From assembly GCA_003488415.1 (NCBI GenBank), contig DNLQ01000183.1, forward strand, positions 1 to 18,597: a stretch of 18,597 bases of DNA. Reading direction: 5' to 3'. The notes beneath the pieces were generated by a model. It saw only the letters and a program-made list of their open reading frames with translations, was not told the DNA's origin and did not search any database. The stretch comes from Ruminococcus sp. GTDB lineage: Bacteria; Bacillota; Clostridia; Oscillospirales; Ruminococcaceae. Position numbers and translations under genes: made by a program. Of this stretch, positions 1 through 6,591 are shown piece after piece; positions within the stretch are counted from its first letter, which is position 1, and each line of letters starts with the position of its first letter.

Positions 1-440
1 CCGTTTTCAAACATTTTAAGGAAAATCCACTGAGTCCACTTGTAGTAGCCCTCCTCGGTGGTGTCGATAACTCTCGTCCAGTCAAAGGAGAAGCCTACGC
101 GCTTAAGCTGTGAGGTGAATTTTTTGATATTGATGTCCGTTACCTGTCTGGGATGAATGCCTGTTTTAATGGCATAGTTTTCGGTGGGCAGTCCGTATGC
201 GTCAAAGCCAATCGGGAAAAGCACATTGTAGCCCTCAAGCCTTCTTTTTCTCGACACAACCTCAAGACCGGAATAAGCCTTGATGTGACCTACGTGCATA
301 CCGTGACCGGAGGGGTAAGGGAACTCTACCAGAGCGTAGAACTTCTTCTTTGAGTGATCCTCAGAAGCCTCGAAGCTGTGGTGTTCGTCCCAGTATTTCT
401 GCCATTTAGGTTCTATGCTCTTGAAATCATATCTGCTCAT
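1..440 (-). CDS. leuS: Leucyl-tRNA synthetase, N-terminal part (runs off the left edge)
   Basis: This is the first 146 codons of a class Ia aminoacyl-tRNA synthetase, which charges tRNA-Leu with leucine in the cytoplasm. The ATG at 440-438 is preceded by an AAAAGGA ribosome binding site about 9 bases upstream. The visible protein begins MSRYDFKSIEPKWQKYW, typical of LeuRS. It contains the segment FPYPSGHGMHVGH, whose HVGH is the HIGH-type ATP-binding signature, then GFDAYGLPTENYAIKTG and YYKWTQWIF, both characteristic LeuRS segments of the Rossmann catalytic core. The editing domain, KMSKS loop and anticodon-binding domain lie outside the window. It follows rsfS by 30 bases with no room for a T-box leader, so it is probably cotranscribed with the upstream genes. 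The family assignment is secure. Confidence 0.95.
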   Translation of the reverse strand, partial: MSRYDFKSIEPKWQKYWDEHHSFEASEDHSKKKFYALVEFPYPSGHGMHVGHIKAYSGLEVVSRKRRLEGYNVLFPIGFDAYGLPTENYAIKTGIHPRQVTDINIKKFTSQLKRVGFSFDWTRVIDTTEEGYYKWTQWIFLKMFEN

Positions 441-470
441 TTCATATCATTCCTTTTTATTATTATCTGT

Positions 471-839
471 TCAGTCCTTGGCGGTAATAGAGCTTATGTC
501 CATGTGCTCGCCGTCTGCCCAGAGCCCTTCCAGCTTATAGAACTCTCTTGTTTCCTTGTAGAATATGTGGACGATAATATCGCCGTAATCAAGCACAACC
601 CAGGTATTTCCGGTATCGGACTCCCTGCGCTCAGGCTCTATGCCCTTCTGTGAAAGCTGAAACTCCACCTCGTCTGCAAGTGCTCTTACGTGGGTATTGC
701 TCGTTCCGTTCACTATAACGAAGTAATCTGCAAGTATAGTCAGGTCTGCGATCTTGATACATTTTATATCTTCGCCCTTTTTGCTGTCAAGAGCCTTGAT
801 TATTATTTCCAGTTTTTCCTTCTCTGTTATCTGTGACAT
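471..839 (-). CDS. rsfS: Ribosomal silencing factor RsfS (Iojap/YbeB family)
   Basis: This 122-residue protein has the full-length Iojap/RsfS fold. In characterised members it binds ribosomal protein L14 on the large subunit and blocks subunit joining, lowering translation under nutrient limitation. The sequence shows the family's conserved core: KIADLTILADYFVIVNGTSN near residues 28-47, then the Gly-rich and aromatic stretch WVVLDYGDIIVHIF, ending FYKLEGLWADGE. The ATG at 839 is preceded by AAAGGA about 9 bases away. It sits 17 bases after the LCP gene and 30 bases before leuS. Proximity to nadD and yqeK is the usual context of this gene in Firmicutes and supports the call. Confidence 0.95.
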   Translation of the reverse strand: MSQITEKEKLEIIIKALDSKKGEDIKCIKIADLTILADYFVIVNGTSNTHVRALADEVEFQLSQKGIEPERRESDTGNTWVVLDYGDIIVHIFYKETREFYKLEGLWADGEHMDISSITAKD

Positions 840-856
840 CTGATCATTCCTTTCCG

Positions 857-2308
857 TTAACGTGGTGCTTTAGCGGGATTACGCTGAGGCTCTGTACTGT
901 CCTCTATCTCTTCAAGAGTTGCAGCGGTATCGTCATAGACATCGTATACGTAATCCGTGATAAGTTCCTGTATAGTGGAGTCTGTCCACTTCATGCTGTT
1001 CTGATAAGGTCTGTAGTATTTGTTGAGCATATCCAGTGTAGCCCTCTTGTGTACTGAATAAACATCATACTCAACTCCGTCGGGTGCAGGATACTTTGCG
1101 CCCTCTCCCGGTACCATGTTCACTGTTACATCGTCCATACTGAGAGTTGAGGCAAAGTCTGCCACCATACCTATATCCTCCATGCTCAGGTTAGTATAGA
1201 GGTACTCGTTGTCGTAGATCTGCTTCAGGTAGCTGTAGAGCTTGATGCGTCCCTCGTCCTTGACTATGCTCTGGAGCTTGTTCATAGCCGCCGCCATGAA
1301 ACGTCTCTGATTCTGCATACGTCCGATGTCGCCTTCCATCCACTCCCTTCGGAAGCGTATGAACCACTCTGCCTGAGCACCGGTAAGGACAATATCACCG
1401 GCAGGGATTATTTTGTCCGCCTCGTACATTATCTCGTTCTCGATATTTATCGGGATACCTCCGATAAGGTCCACCATATCAACTATATCGAAGCAGGCGG
1501 TAGTGATGTATGCGTCTATAGGGATACCGAAGTTCTCCTGTACCGCATTTACTACCTTCTGTATGGGGGTAAGATTATAGTTCCTTCCCATAGCGTACAC
1601 ACTGTTGATCTTGCCTGTGGGACTGTCGGTATAGTCCGGGAGGCAGCAGTCACGGGGGATCTGGAGAATGTTCAGCTTTCCGTGTCCGATGTCGAACTCA
1701 AGCACCCACATTACATCGGTGTTGAACTCTTCCTCGTCAAAGCCGAGGAGAAGAATACTGTACTGTCCCTCGATGAGTTGGGGAAGGTCAAGTCCGTCGG
1801 TAAAGTCCTTTATGATGATGTCAGAATTGATCTTCAGATCCATATTGTTCTGCTCCAGGTCACCCTCCTTATTAAGGGGCTTCCACTGCTTGAACATATT
1901 CATTATGGAAATGTTGCTGGTTTCGCCTTTATAGCGTATTATAGGCATATTCAGTGCCATAGCGCATACCAGGAACAGACTTGCCGCTACTGACAGCAGT
2001 TTTACCAGGAAATCAGCCCCCCTGGGCGCCTGAGCCTTCTTTTCATGAGCGTTCTTCACAGTCTTGGAAGGCTTGCGTGCCGCTGCGGACTCAGCTTTCA
2101 TGGCTCCGGCAGCAGCGTTCCCGTTATCTGGCGTCGTTTCAGGCTCTCTGAAGTGGACACCGGGATCATTTACCGTCGGCAGCTTTCTCAGCGGCTTAGG
2201 TCTGTTCTGCTCCTGAGCCTGCTGACTGCTGATCTTAGTCAGCTTTCTCAGCGGCTTCGGACTGCTTCCTGTATTCTCGCCGGGATCCTTTATTTCGTTC
2301 TGTGCCAT
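857..2308 (-). CDS. LytR-CpsA-Psr (LCP) family cell-envelope protein
   Basis: This predicted 483-residue single-pass membrane protein belongs to the family that attaches wall teichoic acids or other anionic polymers to peptidoglycan outside the cell. Residues 1-100 are a polar, Lys/Pro/Gln-rich cytoplasmic tail with two copies of PKPLRKL 20 residues apart. A hydrophobic segment at about 101-121 (core LLSVAASLFLVCAMAL) is the membrane anchor. From about residue 183 the LCP domain shows SILLLGFD, the Arg-containing LQIPRD, GGIPINIE near 283-290 and the Arg-rich WFIRFRREWMEGDIGRMQNQ around 315-334, matching the phosphate-binding arginines of the family. The ATG at 2308 was chosen because AGAGGA lies 6 bases upstream. 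In-frame starts further out (2416 or GTG at 2362) lack a good site, and the one at 2416 overlaps yqeK. The polymer attached cannot be told from sequence. Confidence 0.9.
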   Translation of the reverse strand: MAQNEIKDPGENTGSSPKPLRKLTKISSQQAQEQNRPKPLRKLPTVNDPGVHFREPETTPDNGNAAAGAMKAESAAARKPSKTVKNAHEKKAQAPRGADFLVKLLSVAASLFLVCAMALNMPIIRYKGETSNISIMNMFKQWKPLNKEGDLEQNNMDLKINSDIIIKDFTDGLDLPQLIEGQYSILLLGFDEEEFNTDVMWVLEFDIGHGKLNILQIPRDCCLPDYTDSPTGKINSVYAMGRNYNLTPIQKVVNAVQENFGIPIDAYITTACFDIVDMVDLIGGIPINIENEIMYEADKIIPAGDIVLTGAQAEWFIRFRREWMEGDIGRMQNQRRFMAAAMNKLQSIVKDEGRIKLYSYLKQIYDNEYLYTNLSMEDIGMVADFASTLSMDDVTVNMVPGEGAKYPAPDGVEYDVYSVHKRATLDMLNKYYRPYQNSMKWTDSTIQELITDYVYDVYDDTAATLEEIEDSTEPQRNPAKAPR

Positions 2309-2314
2309 TGATCG

Positions 2315-2320
2315 TCCTCT
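2315..2320 (-). promoter_or_regulatory. Ribosome binding site that sets the LCP gene start
   Basis: AGAGGA lies 6 bases before the ATG at 2308. The surrounding 10-mer AAAAGAGGAC is repeated 27 bases further upstream (2341-2350), but no in-frame ATG, GTG or TTG follows that copy at a useful distance. The proximal copy is therefore taken as the functional site. Confidence 0.6.
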
Positions 2321-2364
2321 TTTCGCACTATTTGGATTTTGTCCTCTTTTGTTCTGTTTCACTC

Positions 2365-2943
2365 TTATCTTTTTTTCAGAAGCGCCGTATAGAAGTTGTA
2401 CCCGTCTATGGTACACGGCGGAATTAGACCGTTCTTTTTAAGCACAGTCTTTATGGAAAAGGTAAGCGCATAGAGCATAGCCTGATCGAGATCAGTATAT
2501 ACCAGCTTGCGCATTTTATCCACATCCTTGTAGTCACGCTCTGCGGAGACCAGATCTCCCAGATAGACTATCTCCTCCAGCAGCGACATTCCTGCCCTGC
2601 CGACTGTATGGAAACGGATGGCATTGAGAATATCAATATCTTCAACGCCGTACCTTGATTTCACGAAGTAAGCTCCGGCAATACCGTGAAGGAGAGAACG
2701 TGTCTCCAGCTCCTCCCTGAACACGGCAAAGCCGCTTTCCTCCACAAGTGCCCTCTGCTCCTGAGCAGGAAGCTCCTTACAAATATCATGCAGAAGACCG
2801 GCAAAGTATGCCTTATCGGGATCCTCTCCGTACTTTTCAGCCAGTTTCCTGCACTCAGCAGCCACGTTAAGGGAATGCTGAAATCTTTTCTGGGAGAGAT
2901 TCTCCTTGAGATATTTCTTTTTGTCATCAATACTGTACTTCAA
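2365..2943 (-). CDS. yqeK: YqeK-type HD-domain hydrolase (Ap4A hydrolase family)
   Basis: This 192-residue HD-superfamily metal-dependent phosphohydrolase matches YqeK. Characterised members cleave diadenosine tetraphosphate symmetrically to two ADP. The metal ligands are in order: His23 in RFQHSLNVA, His52-Asp53 in LLHDICKE, His86 in LLHGIAGAYF, His112 in IRFHTVG and Asp130 in YLGDLVSAER. The start appears to be TTG at 2943: it is preceded by AAGGAGG with 8 bases of spacing, no other in-frame start lies near, and the protein then begins in register with the family. It follows nadD by 3 bases, and the nadD-yqeK pairing is widespread in Firmicutes. Length is normal. The exact substrate is inferred from the family. 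Confidence 0.92.
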   Translation of the reverse strand: MKYSIDDKKKYLKENLSQKRFQHSLNVAAECRKLAEKYGEDPDKAYFAGLLHDICKELPAQEQRALVEESGFAVFREELETRSLLHGIAGAYFVKSRYGVEDIDILNAIRFHTVGRAGMSLLEEIVYLGDLVSAERDYKDVDKMRKLVYTDLDQAMLYALTFSIKTVLKKNGLIPPCTIDGYNFYTALLKKR

Positions 2944-2946
2944 GGA

Positions 2947-3576
2947 TCATACCTCCTTTTCATTTTCACAGCCGGCTGAATAAAGATTCCTCGATCTAAT
3001 ATATTGTACTACATTTTTATCAAGATAGCAAGAGCAATTCTCATTTTTTGAAATTTTTTTCCTCAATTCGGTCGATGAGATCACAACCGGAGAGGCTTTG
3101 CTTATCAGTACCCTGCCGTACTTTCTCAGTTCTGAGGCTTTCTTTTCAAGTATCTCCATGTCGCCTTCCTCACGGGATACTGCGGCAAGAGTCACCTGGC
3201 GGAGTATATCCTCGAATCTGTTCCAGGTATCAAATGACAGGAGCATATCGCTTCCGATAAGCAGCACCAGCTCTTCCTTCGGGAAACGTCTGCGGAATTC
3301 CTCCACAGTGTAGATGGTGTAGCTCACACGCTCGGAGCGAAGTTCATAATCCGATACTCTCAGTATCCTGCCGTACTTACTGCCCTTACAGGCAAGACGA
3401 AGCATTTCCAGTCTGTCCTCCGGCGAAACGTATTCGCTGCTGGATCTGTGGGGAGAGATACGTGACGGTATCAGGTACAGCCTGTCAAGTCCGAATTCCT
3501 CTATGGCAGTACCGGCAAGATGTATATGCCCGTTATGTACGGGATTGAAGCTGCCGCCGTAGATACCTATACGCAT
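2947..3576 (-). CDS. nadD: Nicotinate-nucleotide adenylyltransferase
   Basis: This 209-residue enzyme transfers AMP from ATP to nicotinate mononucleotide, giving deamido-NAD in the common route to NAD. It opens with MRIGIYGGSFNPVHNGH, which carries the nucleotidyltransferase GGxFxPxHxGH motif at residues 7-17. It also has IGSDM with a following Trp at 118, and the second ATP-binding motif ISSTELR at 166-172. The ATG at 3576 was preferred to the in-frame GTG at 3585: AAGGAG lies 8 bases before the ATG but directly abuts the GTG. It is 12 bases after the flavodoxin gene and 3 bases before yqeK, the classic nadD-yqeK arrangement. Length is normal for the family. Confidence 0.95.
   Translation of the reverse strand: MRIGIYGGSFNPVHNGHIHLAGTAIEEFGLDRLYLIPSRISPHRSSSEYVSPEDRLEMLRLACKGSKYGRILRVSDYELRSERVSYTIYTVEEFRRRFPKEELVLLIGSDMLLSFDTWNRFEDILRQVTLAAVSREEGDMEILEKKASELRKYGRVLISKASPVVISSTELRKKISKNENCSCYLDKNVVQYIRSRNLYSAGCENEKEV
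2952..2958 (-). promoter_or_regulatory. Shine-Dalgarno for yqeK formed by the last codons of nadD
   Basis: AAGGAGG sits 8 bases before the TTG start of yqeK at 2943 and is made from the final Lys-Glu-Val codons of nadD, just before the nadD TGA stop. The strong site compensates for the non-ATG start and implies coupled translation of the two genes. Confidence 0.7.
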
Positions 3577-3584
3577 TTCTCTCA

Positions 3585-3590
3585 CTCCTT
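3585..3590 (-). promoter_or_regulatory. Ribosome binding site deciding the nadD start
   Basis: AAGGAG lies 8 bases upstream of ATG 3576. The GTG at 3585-3583 overlaps the end of this site, so it cannot use it, and the ATG is the likely start. Confidence 0.7.
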
Positions 3591-4284
3591 ACTTCCACGG
3601 GCGTTTGCCCTGAGTCCAGCCCTTTGCCAGCCAGTAGTCCTTGTCAGCCTTGTTGAAGCCGTTCCTCTGCATCATGCTCATAATGAAGAAGAACGCCCTG
3701 GTCTTCACTGGCACTGTAACGTGTCCGCTGCGGCTGATTATCTTCCCGGCAATGGAGTCTGTCGCTTTGTTTATACTGTTCATTATGGTCGGCTTGATCT
3801 CGTCCCACGATGCAGCCTGCACCGCCTTGCCATAGCGGTACACTCTCGGTATTCCCCAGAAGAAACAGCTGTCAGCAATGTCCTTTGCAGCCGACTTCAT
3901 ACCTGCACCTGCCGCAGTAGTTATAACTACTGCCTGCTTGCTGAACATCTTCTCCTCCGGACGGTGGACCATCCATCTCCAGCCGTAGTGGTCAAGCAGT
4001 GCCTTCATCTGACCGGTAGTGTGATATACGTATACCGGTGAGGTAAAGATCAGTACATCGGAGCTGTCTATCAGCTCTGTTATAGGGGCGATCTTATCAT
4101 AGTGAGGACATTTCTTCTCACTCTCTCCGAAACAGTTCACGCATCCGCAGCAGAACTCTCCGAAATCACGGGGAAGAAATATCTCCGAAATACTCTCTGA
4201 ATCCGTCAGCTTCTCCGCAAGCATACGTCCGATGTGAAAGGTCGAACCCTTGTGGTTCGTACCGCTTATCAGAAGCACCTTCAT
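3589..4284 (-). CDS. Flavodoxin-like / iron-sulfur flavoprotein-type NAD(P)H-dependent oxidoreductase
   Basis: This 231-residue protein has the flavodoxin-like fold of the NADPH-dependent FMN reductase group. The start MKVLLISGTNHKGSTFHIG is the FMN phosphate-binding loop, and TSPVYVYHTTGQMKALLDH near residues 80-98 is the second flavin-contact loop. Between them Cys45, Cys48, Cys51 and Cys59 form CX2CX2CX7C, the compact spacing seen in archaeal/clostridial iron-sulfur flavoproteins, where it binds a 4Fe-4S cluster. An extra Cys46 adjoins it. A soluble electron-transfer or reductase role is likely, but the substrate is unknown. The ATG at 4284 has AAGGAG 6 bases upstream, and the gene sits 10 bases after yhbY and 12 before nadD. 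It is not a usual member of this gene block and may be a lineage-specific insertion. Confidence 0.8.
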   Translation of the reverse strand: MKVLLISGTNHKGSTFHIGRMLAEKLTDSESISEIFLPRDFGEFCCGCVNCFGESEKKCPHYDKIAPITELIDSSDVLIFTSPVYVYHTTGQMKALLDHYGWRWMVHRPEEKMFSKQAVVITTAAGAGMKSAAKDIADSCFFWGIPRVYRYGKAVQAASWDEIKPTIMNSINKATDSIAGKIISRSGHVTVPVKTRAFFFIMSMMQRNGFNKADKDYWLAKGWTQGKRPWK

Positions 4285-4294
4285 ATATGTCTCC

Positions 4295-4597
4295 TTATTT
4301 CCCCTTGGGTATATTCTCTATTACAGGCTCTTTCTCGTTGCGCTTGAACAGCACGAACTTGCTGCCGATCACCTGTACTACATCTGAATCCGTAGCCTGT
4401 GCAACAGCGTCCGCAGCCTCACGGGCAGTCCAGCCTGAGTTCTCAAGGACTCTCAGCTTGATAAGCTCCCTCTTACGGAGCGCCTCTGCAATATCACGGC
4501 ACATAGCCTCTGTGACTCCGCCCTTGCCGATCTGATAGATAGTCTCGTATGTTGAAGCGATACCTCTCAGGTACGCTCTCTGTTTGCTTGTAAGCAT
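4295..4597 (-). CDS. yhbY: YhbY/CRM-domain RNA-binding protein
   Basis: This 100-residue single-domain protein of the CRS1-YhbY (CRM) family is known in bacteria to associate with pre-50S particles. It begins MLTSKQRAYLRGIA and carries the GxxG-type RNA-binding loop in YQIGKGGVTEAM near residues 22-33. The segment EALRKRELIKLRVLENSG follows, then VQVIGSKFVLFKRN, all matching the B. subtilis YqeI-like pattern. The start was placed at ATG 4597, one base after the rdgB stop, with GGTGA from the rdgB end as its site. A GTG three codons upstream (4606) is possible but lacks a good site. The one-base spacing suggests translational coupling with rdgB. Confidence 0.92.
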   Translation of the reverse strand: MLTSKQRAYLRGIASTYETIYQIGKGGVTEAMCRDIAEALRKRELIKLRVLENSGWTAREAADAVAQATDSDVVQVIGSKFVLFKRNEKEPVIENIPKGK

Positions 4598-4598
4598 T

Positions 4599-5180
4599 TC
4601 ATTCACCGTATCTTTCTTTCAAGTAACGGTACAGCTCACGCAGAGCCGCACCTCTGTGACTGATCTTGTTCTTTTCCTCTGCACTCAGCTCTGCCATAGT
4701 CCTGTCACCCACAAGAAACACCGGATCGTAGCCGAAACCGTTCTCTCCTGCTTCACAGTGACTTATACTGCCCTTGCAGGTACCTGTCATGAAGGCATAA
4801 CCGCTGTCGTCCATGTAGCATACCGTGCATACGAATGCGGCAGTGCGCTTTTCGTCAGGAACGTCCTTCATCTCTTCAAGCAGTTTCGCACACTCCTTAC
4901 CCTTCGGAGCATACCTTGCGGAATGCACACCAGGTCTGCCGTCCATTGCGTCCACGCAGAGTCCGCTGTCATCGGCTATGACCGGAAGCTCCACAAGATC
5001 GTATATGGTCTGCGCCTTTATCAGAGCGTTCTCCTCAAATGTCTCACCGCTCTCATCAGGTTCGCAGTCAGCCCCTGCTTCACGCTGGGACAGCACCTCT
5101 ATACCCAGGGGAGAGAGTATCTCCCTGGCTTCACGCAGCTTATTGGCGTTATTCGTCGCCATGACCAGCTTACTTATCAT
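4599..5180 (-). CDS. rdgB: XTP/dITP pyrophosphatase (RdgB/HAM1 family)
   Basis: This 193-residue nucleotide-pool cleanser hydrolyses non-canonical purine triphosphates (dITP, XTP) to monophosphates, preventing their incorporation into DNA and RNA. The family motifs are present: ATNNANKLREAREIL at 8-22, the metal/catalytic segment IADDSGLCVDAMDGRPGVHS with Asp71, FGYDPVF at 149-155 and the base-recognition SHRGAAL at 174-180. The ATG at 5180 lies inside the end of ftsY, with an 11-base overlap, and AAGGA precedes it. Such overlap implies coupled translation with ftsY. Length and motifs are standard, so the call is secure. Confidence 0.95.
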   Translation of the reverse strand: MISKLVMATNNANKLREAREILSPLGIEVLSQREAGADCEPDESGETFEENALIKAQTIYDLVELPVIADDSGLCVDAMDGRPGVHSARYAPKGKECAKLLEEMKDVPDEKRTAAFVCTVCYMDDSGYAFMTGTCKGSISHCEAGENGFGYDPVFLVGDRTMAELSAEEKNKISHRGAALRELYRYLKERYGE

Positions 5181-6570
5181 CGTCCTTATCCTTTCTGCCG
5201 AACAGACGGCTGAAGAATCCCTTCTTCTTCTTTACAGGCTCTTCCGGTACGTCTTCATCCTCCTGCACTTCCTCAGCATCGGTCTGCTCATCCTCGGCAT
5301 ACTCTTCATCCCCGGTACTTGCAAACTCGTCATCTGTGTATACCTGTTCTTCTGACTCTTCCTCAGCATATACAGGCTCTTCTGTCACAGGCTCGGACTC
5401 CTCAGCGTATGCAGGCTCTTCTGTCACAGACTCGGGATCCTCAGCGTATGCAGGCTCCTCTGTCACAGGCTCAGGCTCCTCAGCAGATATAGGTTCTTCG
5501 GACTCTGTTTCCGGTACGCCGTACTCTTCATCCTCAGCTTCTCCCTCATCGCCAGCAGCTTCATCAGTCTCAGCCTCATCACCGGTGTATCCGCTTTCCT
5601 CATCTTCGTACTCTGTCTCTTCATCAGCATTTCCGGTATCCTCTTCTTCATCAGGTACATAAGGCGTATCAAAGAGAGCGTCCACGAACATACGGCTGTC
5701 GAAGGGCTGGAGATCGTCGATCTTCTCGCCTACGCCGATCAGTTTCACCGGTATTCCCAGTTCATTCTTTATGGAGATAACGATACCGCCCTTGGCTGTA
5801 CCGTCCAGCTTTGTAAGTACAATACCGGTGATGGGAGCTGTCTCACTGAACAGCTTTGCCTGGCTTACGGCATTCTGTCCGGTAGTGGCGTCAAGCACCA
5901 GCAGTACCTCACGGGAGCAGTCTCCTGCCTTGTTGTCGATGATACGGTTTATCTTTGCAAGCTCCTCCATAAGGTTCTTTTTATTATGGAGCCTTCCTGC
6001 GGTATCAATGATGACCACATCGCACTTTCTTGCTCTTGCGGCTTCAAGTGCGTCATAAACAACGGCACCCGGATCGCTTCCCTCTGCGTGTTTTACTATA
6101 TCTACCCCTGCACGCTCAGTCCATACCTGGAGCTGATCTATAGCAGCTGCACGGAAGGTATCCGCAGCAGCCACAAGCACCTTCTTGCCCTCGTTTTTGA
6201 ACTGGTGGCAGAGCTTGCCTATAGTGGTTGTCTTTCCGGCTCCGTTTACTCCGATGACCATAATGACAGCCGGAGAGACTGAGAGGTCAAGTCCTGTATC
6301 ATCGCCCATTATCTCAGCGATGACCTCCTGGATAAGCTCCATTACCTCCTTCGGATCGGTGACTCCCCTCTCCTTGACCTTCTTACGGAGCTGCTCGCAG
6401 ATATATACTGATGTATCAACTCCGATATCGCTCATTATCATCTGCTCCTCAAGCTCCTCGAAAAGCTCCTCGTCTATCTTGGTAAAGGAATTGAATATTC
6501 TCTGGAGTCCTCCAAGAAAGGAATCCTTGGTCTTTCGCAGTCCTTCTGCGATCTTTGAAAATATACCCAT
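5170..6570 (-). CDS. ftsY: Signal recognition particle receptor FtsY with acidic, repeat-bearing C-terminal extension
   Basis: This 466-residue SRP-receptor GTPase docks ribosome-SRP complexes at the membrane for cotranslational insertion. Residues 1-300 form the NG domain: an N-terminal amphipathic start MGIFSKIAEGLRKTKDSF, P-loop GVNGAGKTTT (107-116), DTFRAAA (137-143), DTAGR (189-193), TKLDGTAKGG (253-262) and closing FVDALF (295-300). Residues 301-466 are an addition at the C-terminus: about 145 highly acidic residues with three near-identical 13-residue units (VTEEPAYAE type, about 361-399), then the tail KKKKGFFSRLFGRK. FtsY proteins with an acidic A domain usually carry it before the NG domain, so the order is inverted here. 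No frameshift is needed, because the reading frame is continuous. The ATG at 6570 has GGAGG just upstream, 21 bases after the smc stop. Confidence 0.95.
   Translation of the reverse strand: MGIFSKIAEGLRKTKDSFLGGLQRIFNSFTKIDEELFEELEEQMIMSDIGVDTSVYICEQLRKKVKERGVTDPKEVMELIQEVIAEIMGDDTGLDLSVSPAVIMVIGVNGAGKTTTIGKLCHQFKNEGKKVLVAAADTFRAAAIDQLQVWTERAGVDIVKHAEGSDPGAVVYDALEAARARKCDVVIIDTAGRLHNKKNLMEELAKINRIIDNKAGDCSREVLLVLDATTGQNAVSQAKLFSETAPITGIVLTKLDGTAKGGIVISIKNELGIPVKLIGVGEKIDDLQPFDSRMFVDALFDTPYVPDEEEDTGNADEETEYEDEESGYTGDEAETDEAAGDEGEAEDEEYGVPETESEEPISAEEPEPVTEEPAYAEDPESVTEEPAYAEESEPVTEEPVYAEEESEEQVYTDDEFASTGDEEYAEDEQTDAEEVQEDEDVPEEPVKKKKGFFSRLFGRKDKDDDK
5373..5489 (-). repeat. Three tandem 39-bp units within ftsY
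   Basis: Three adjacent 39-base units (5373-5411, 5412-5450, 5451-5489) begin CAGGCTC on the plus strand and share most of their sequence. The first two are the closest, and the third is more diverged at its end. They are in frame and encode 13-residue acidic units of the VTEEPxYA type in the FtsY extension. There are no spacers, so this is a coding minisatellite and not a CRISPR. Confidence 0.85.
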
Positions 6571-6591
6571 AAATCCTCCGTTAATGATCGT

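Noticed and set aside
462..467. GATAAT -10-like hexamer upstream of leuS
   Set aside because: No convincing -35 element at 16-18 bases; an AT-rich 30-base gap will often contain such a match.
2309..2416. Longer LCP protein starting at 2416 or GTG 2362
   Set aside because: 2416 overlaps yqeK by 52 bases and neither start has a good ribosome binding site, whereas ATG 2308 has AGAGGA at 6 bases.
4584..5213. 209-codon plus-strand open frame opposite rdgB
   Set aside because: It is antisense to rdgB, whose catalytic motifs are intact, and shows no ribosome binding site or protein family features.
5373..5489. CRISPR-like repeat appearance
   Set aside because: The units are directly adjacent with no spacers, in frame with ftsY and diverging, so it is a coding tandem repeat.
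5336..5662. Ser/Gly-rich repetitive plus-strand open frame opposite the ftsY extension
   Set aside because: The low-complexity repeats are the reverse complement of the FtsY acidic units; no start signals or independent evidence.
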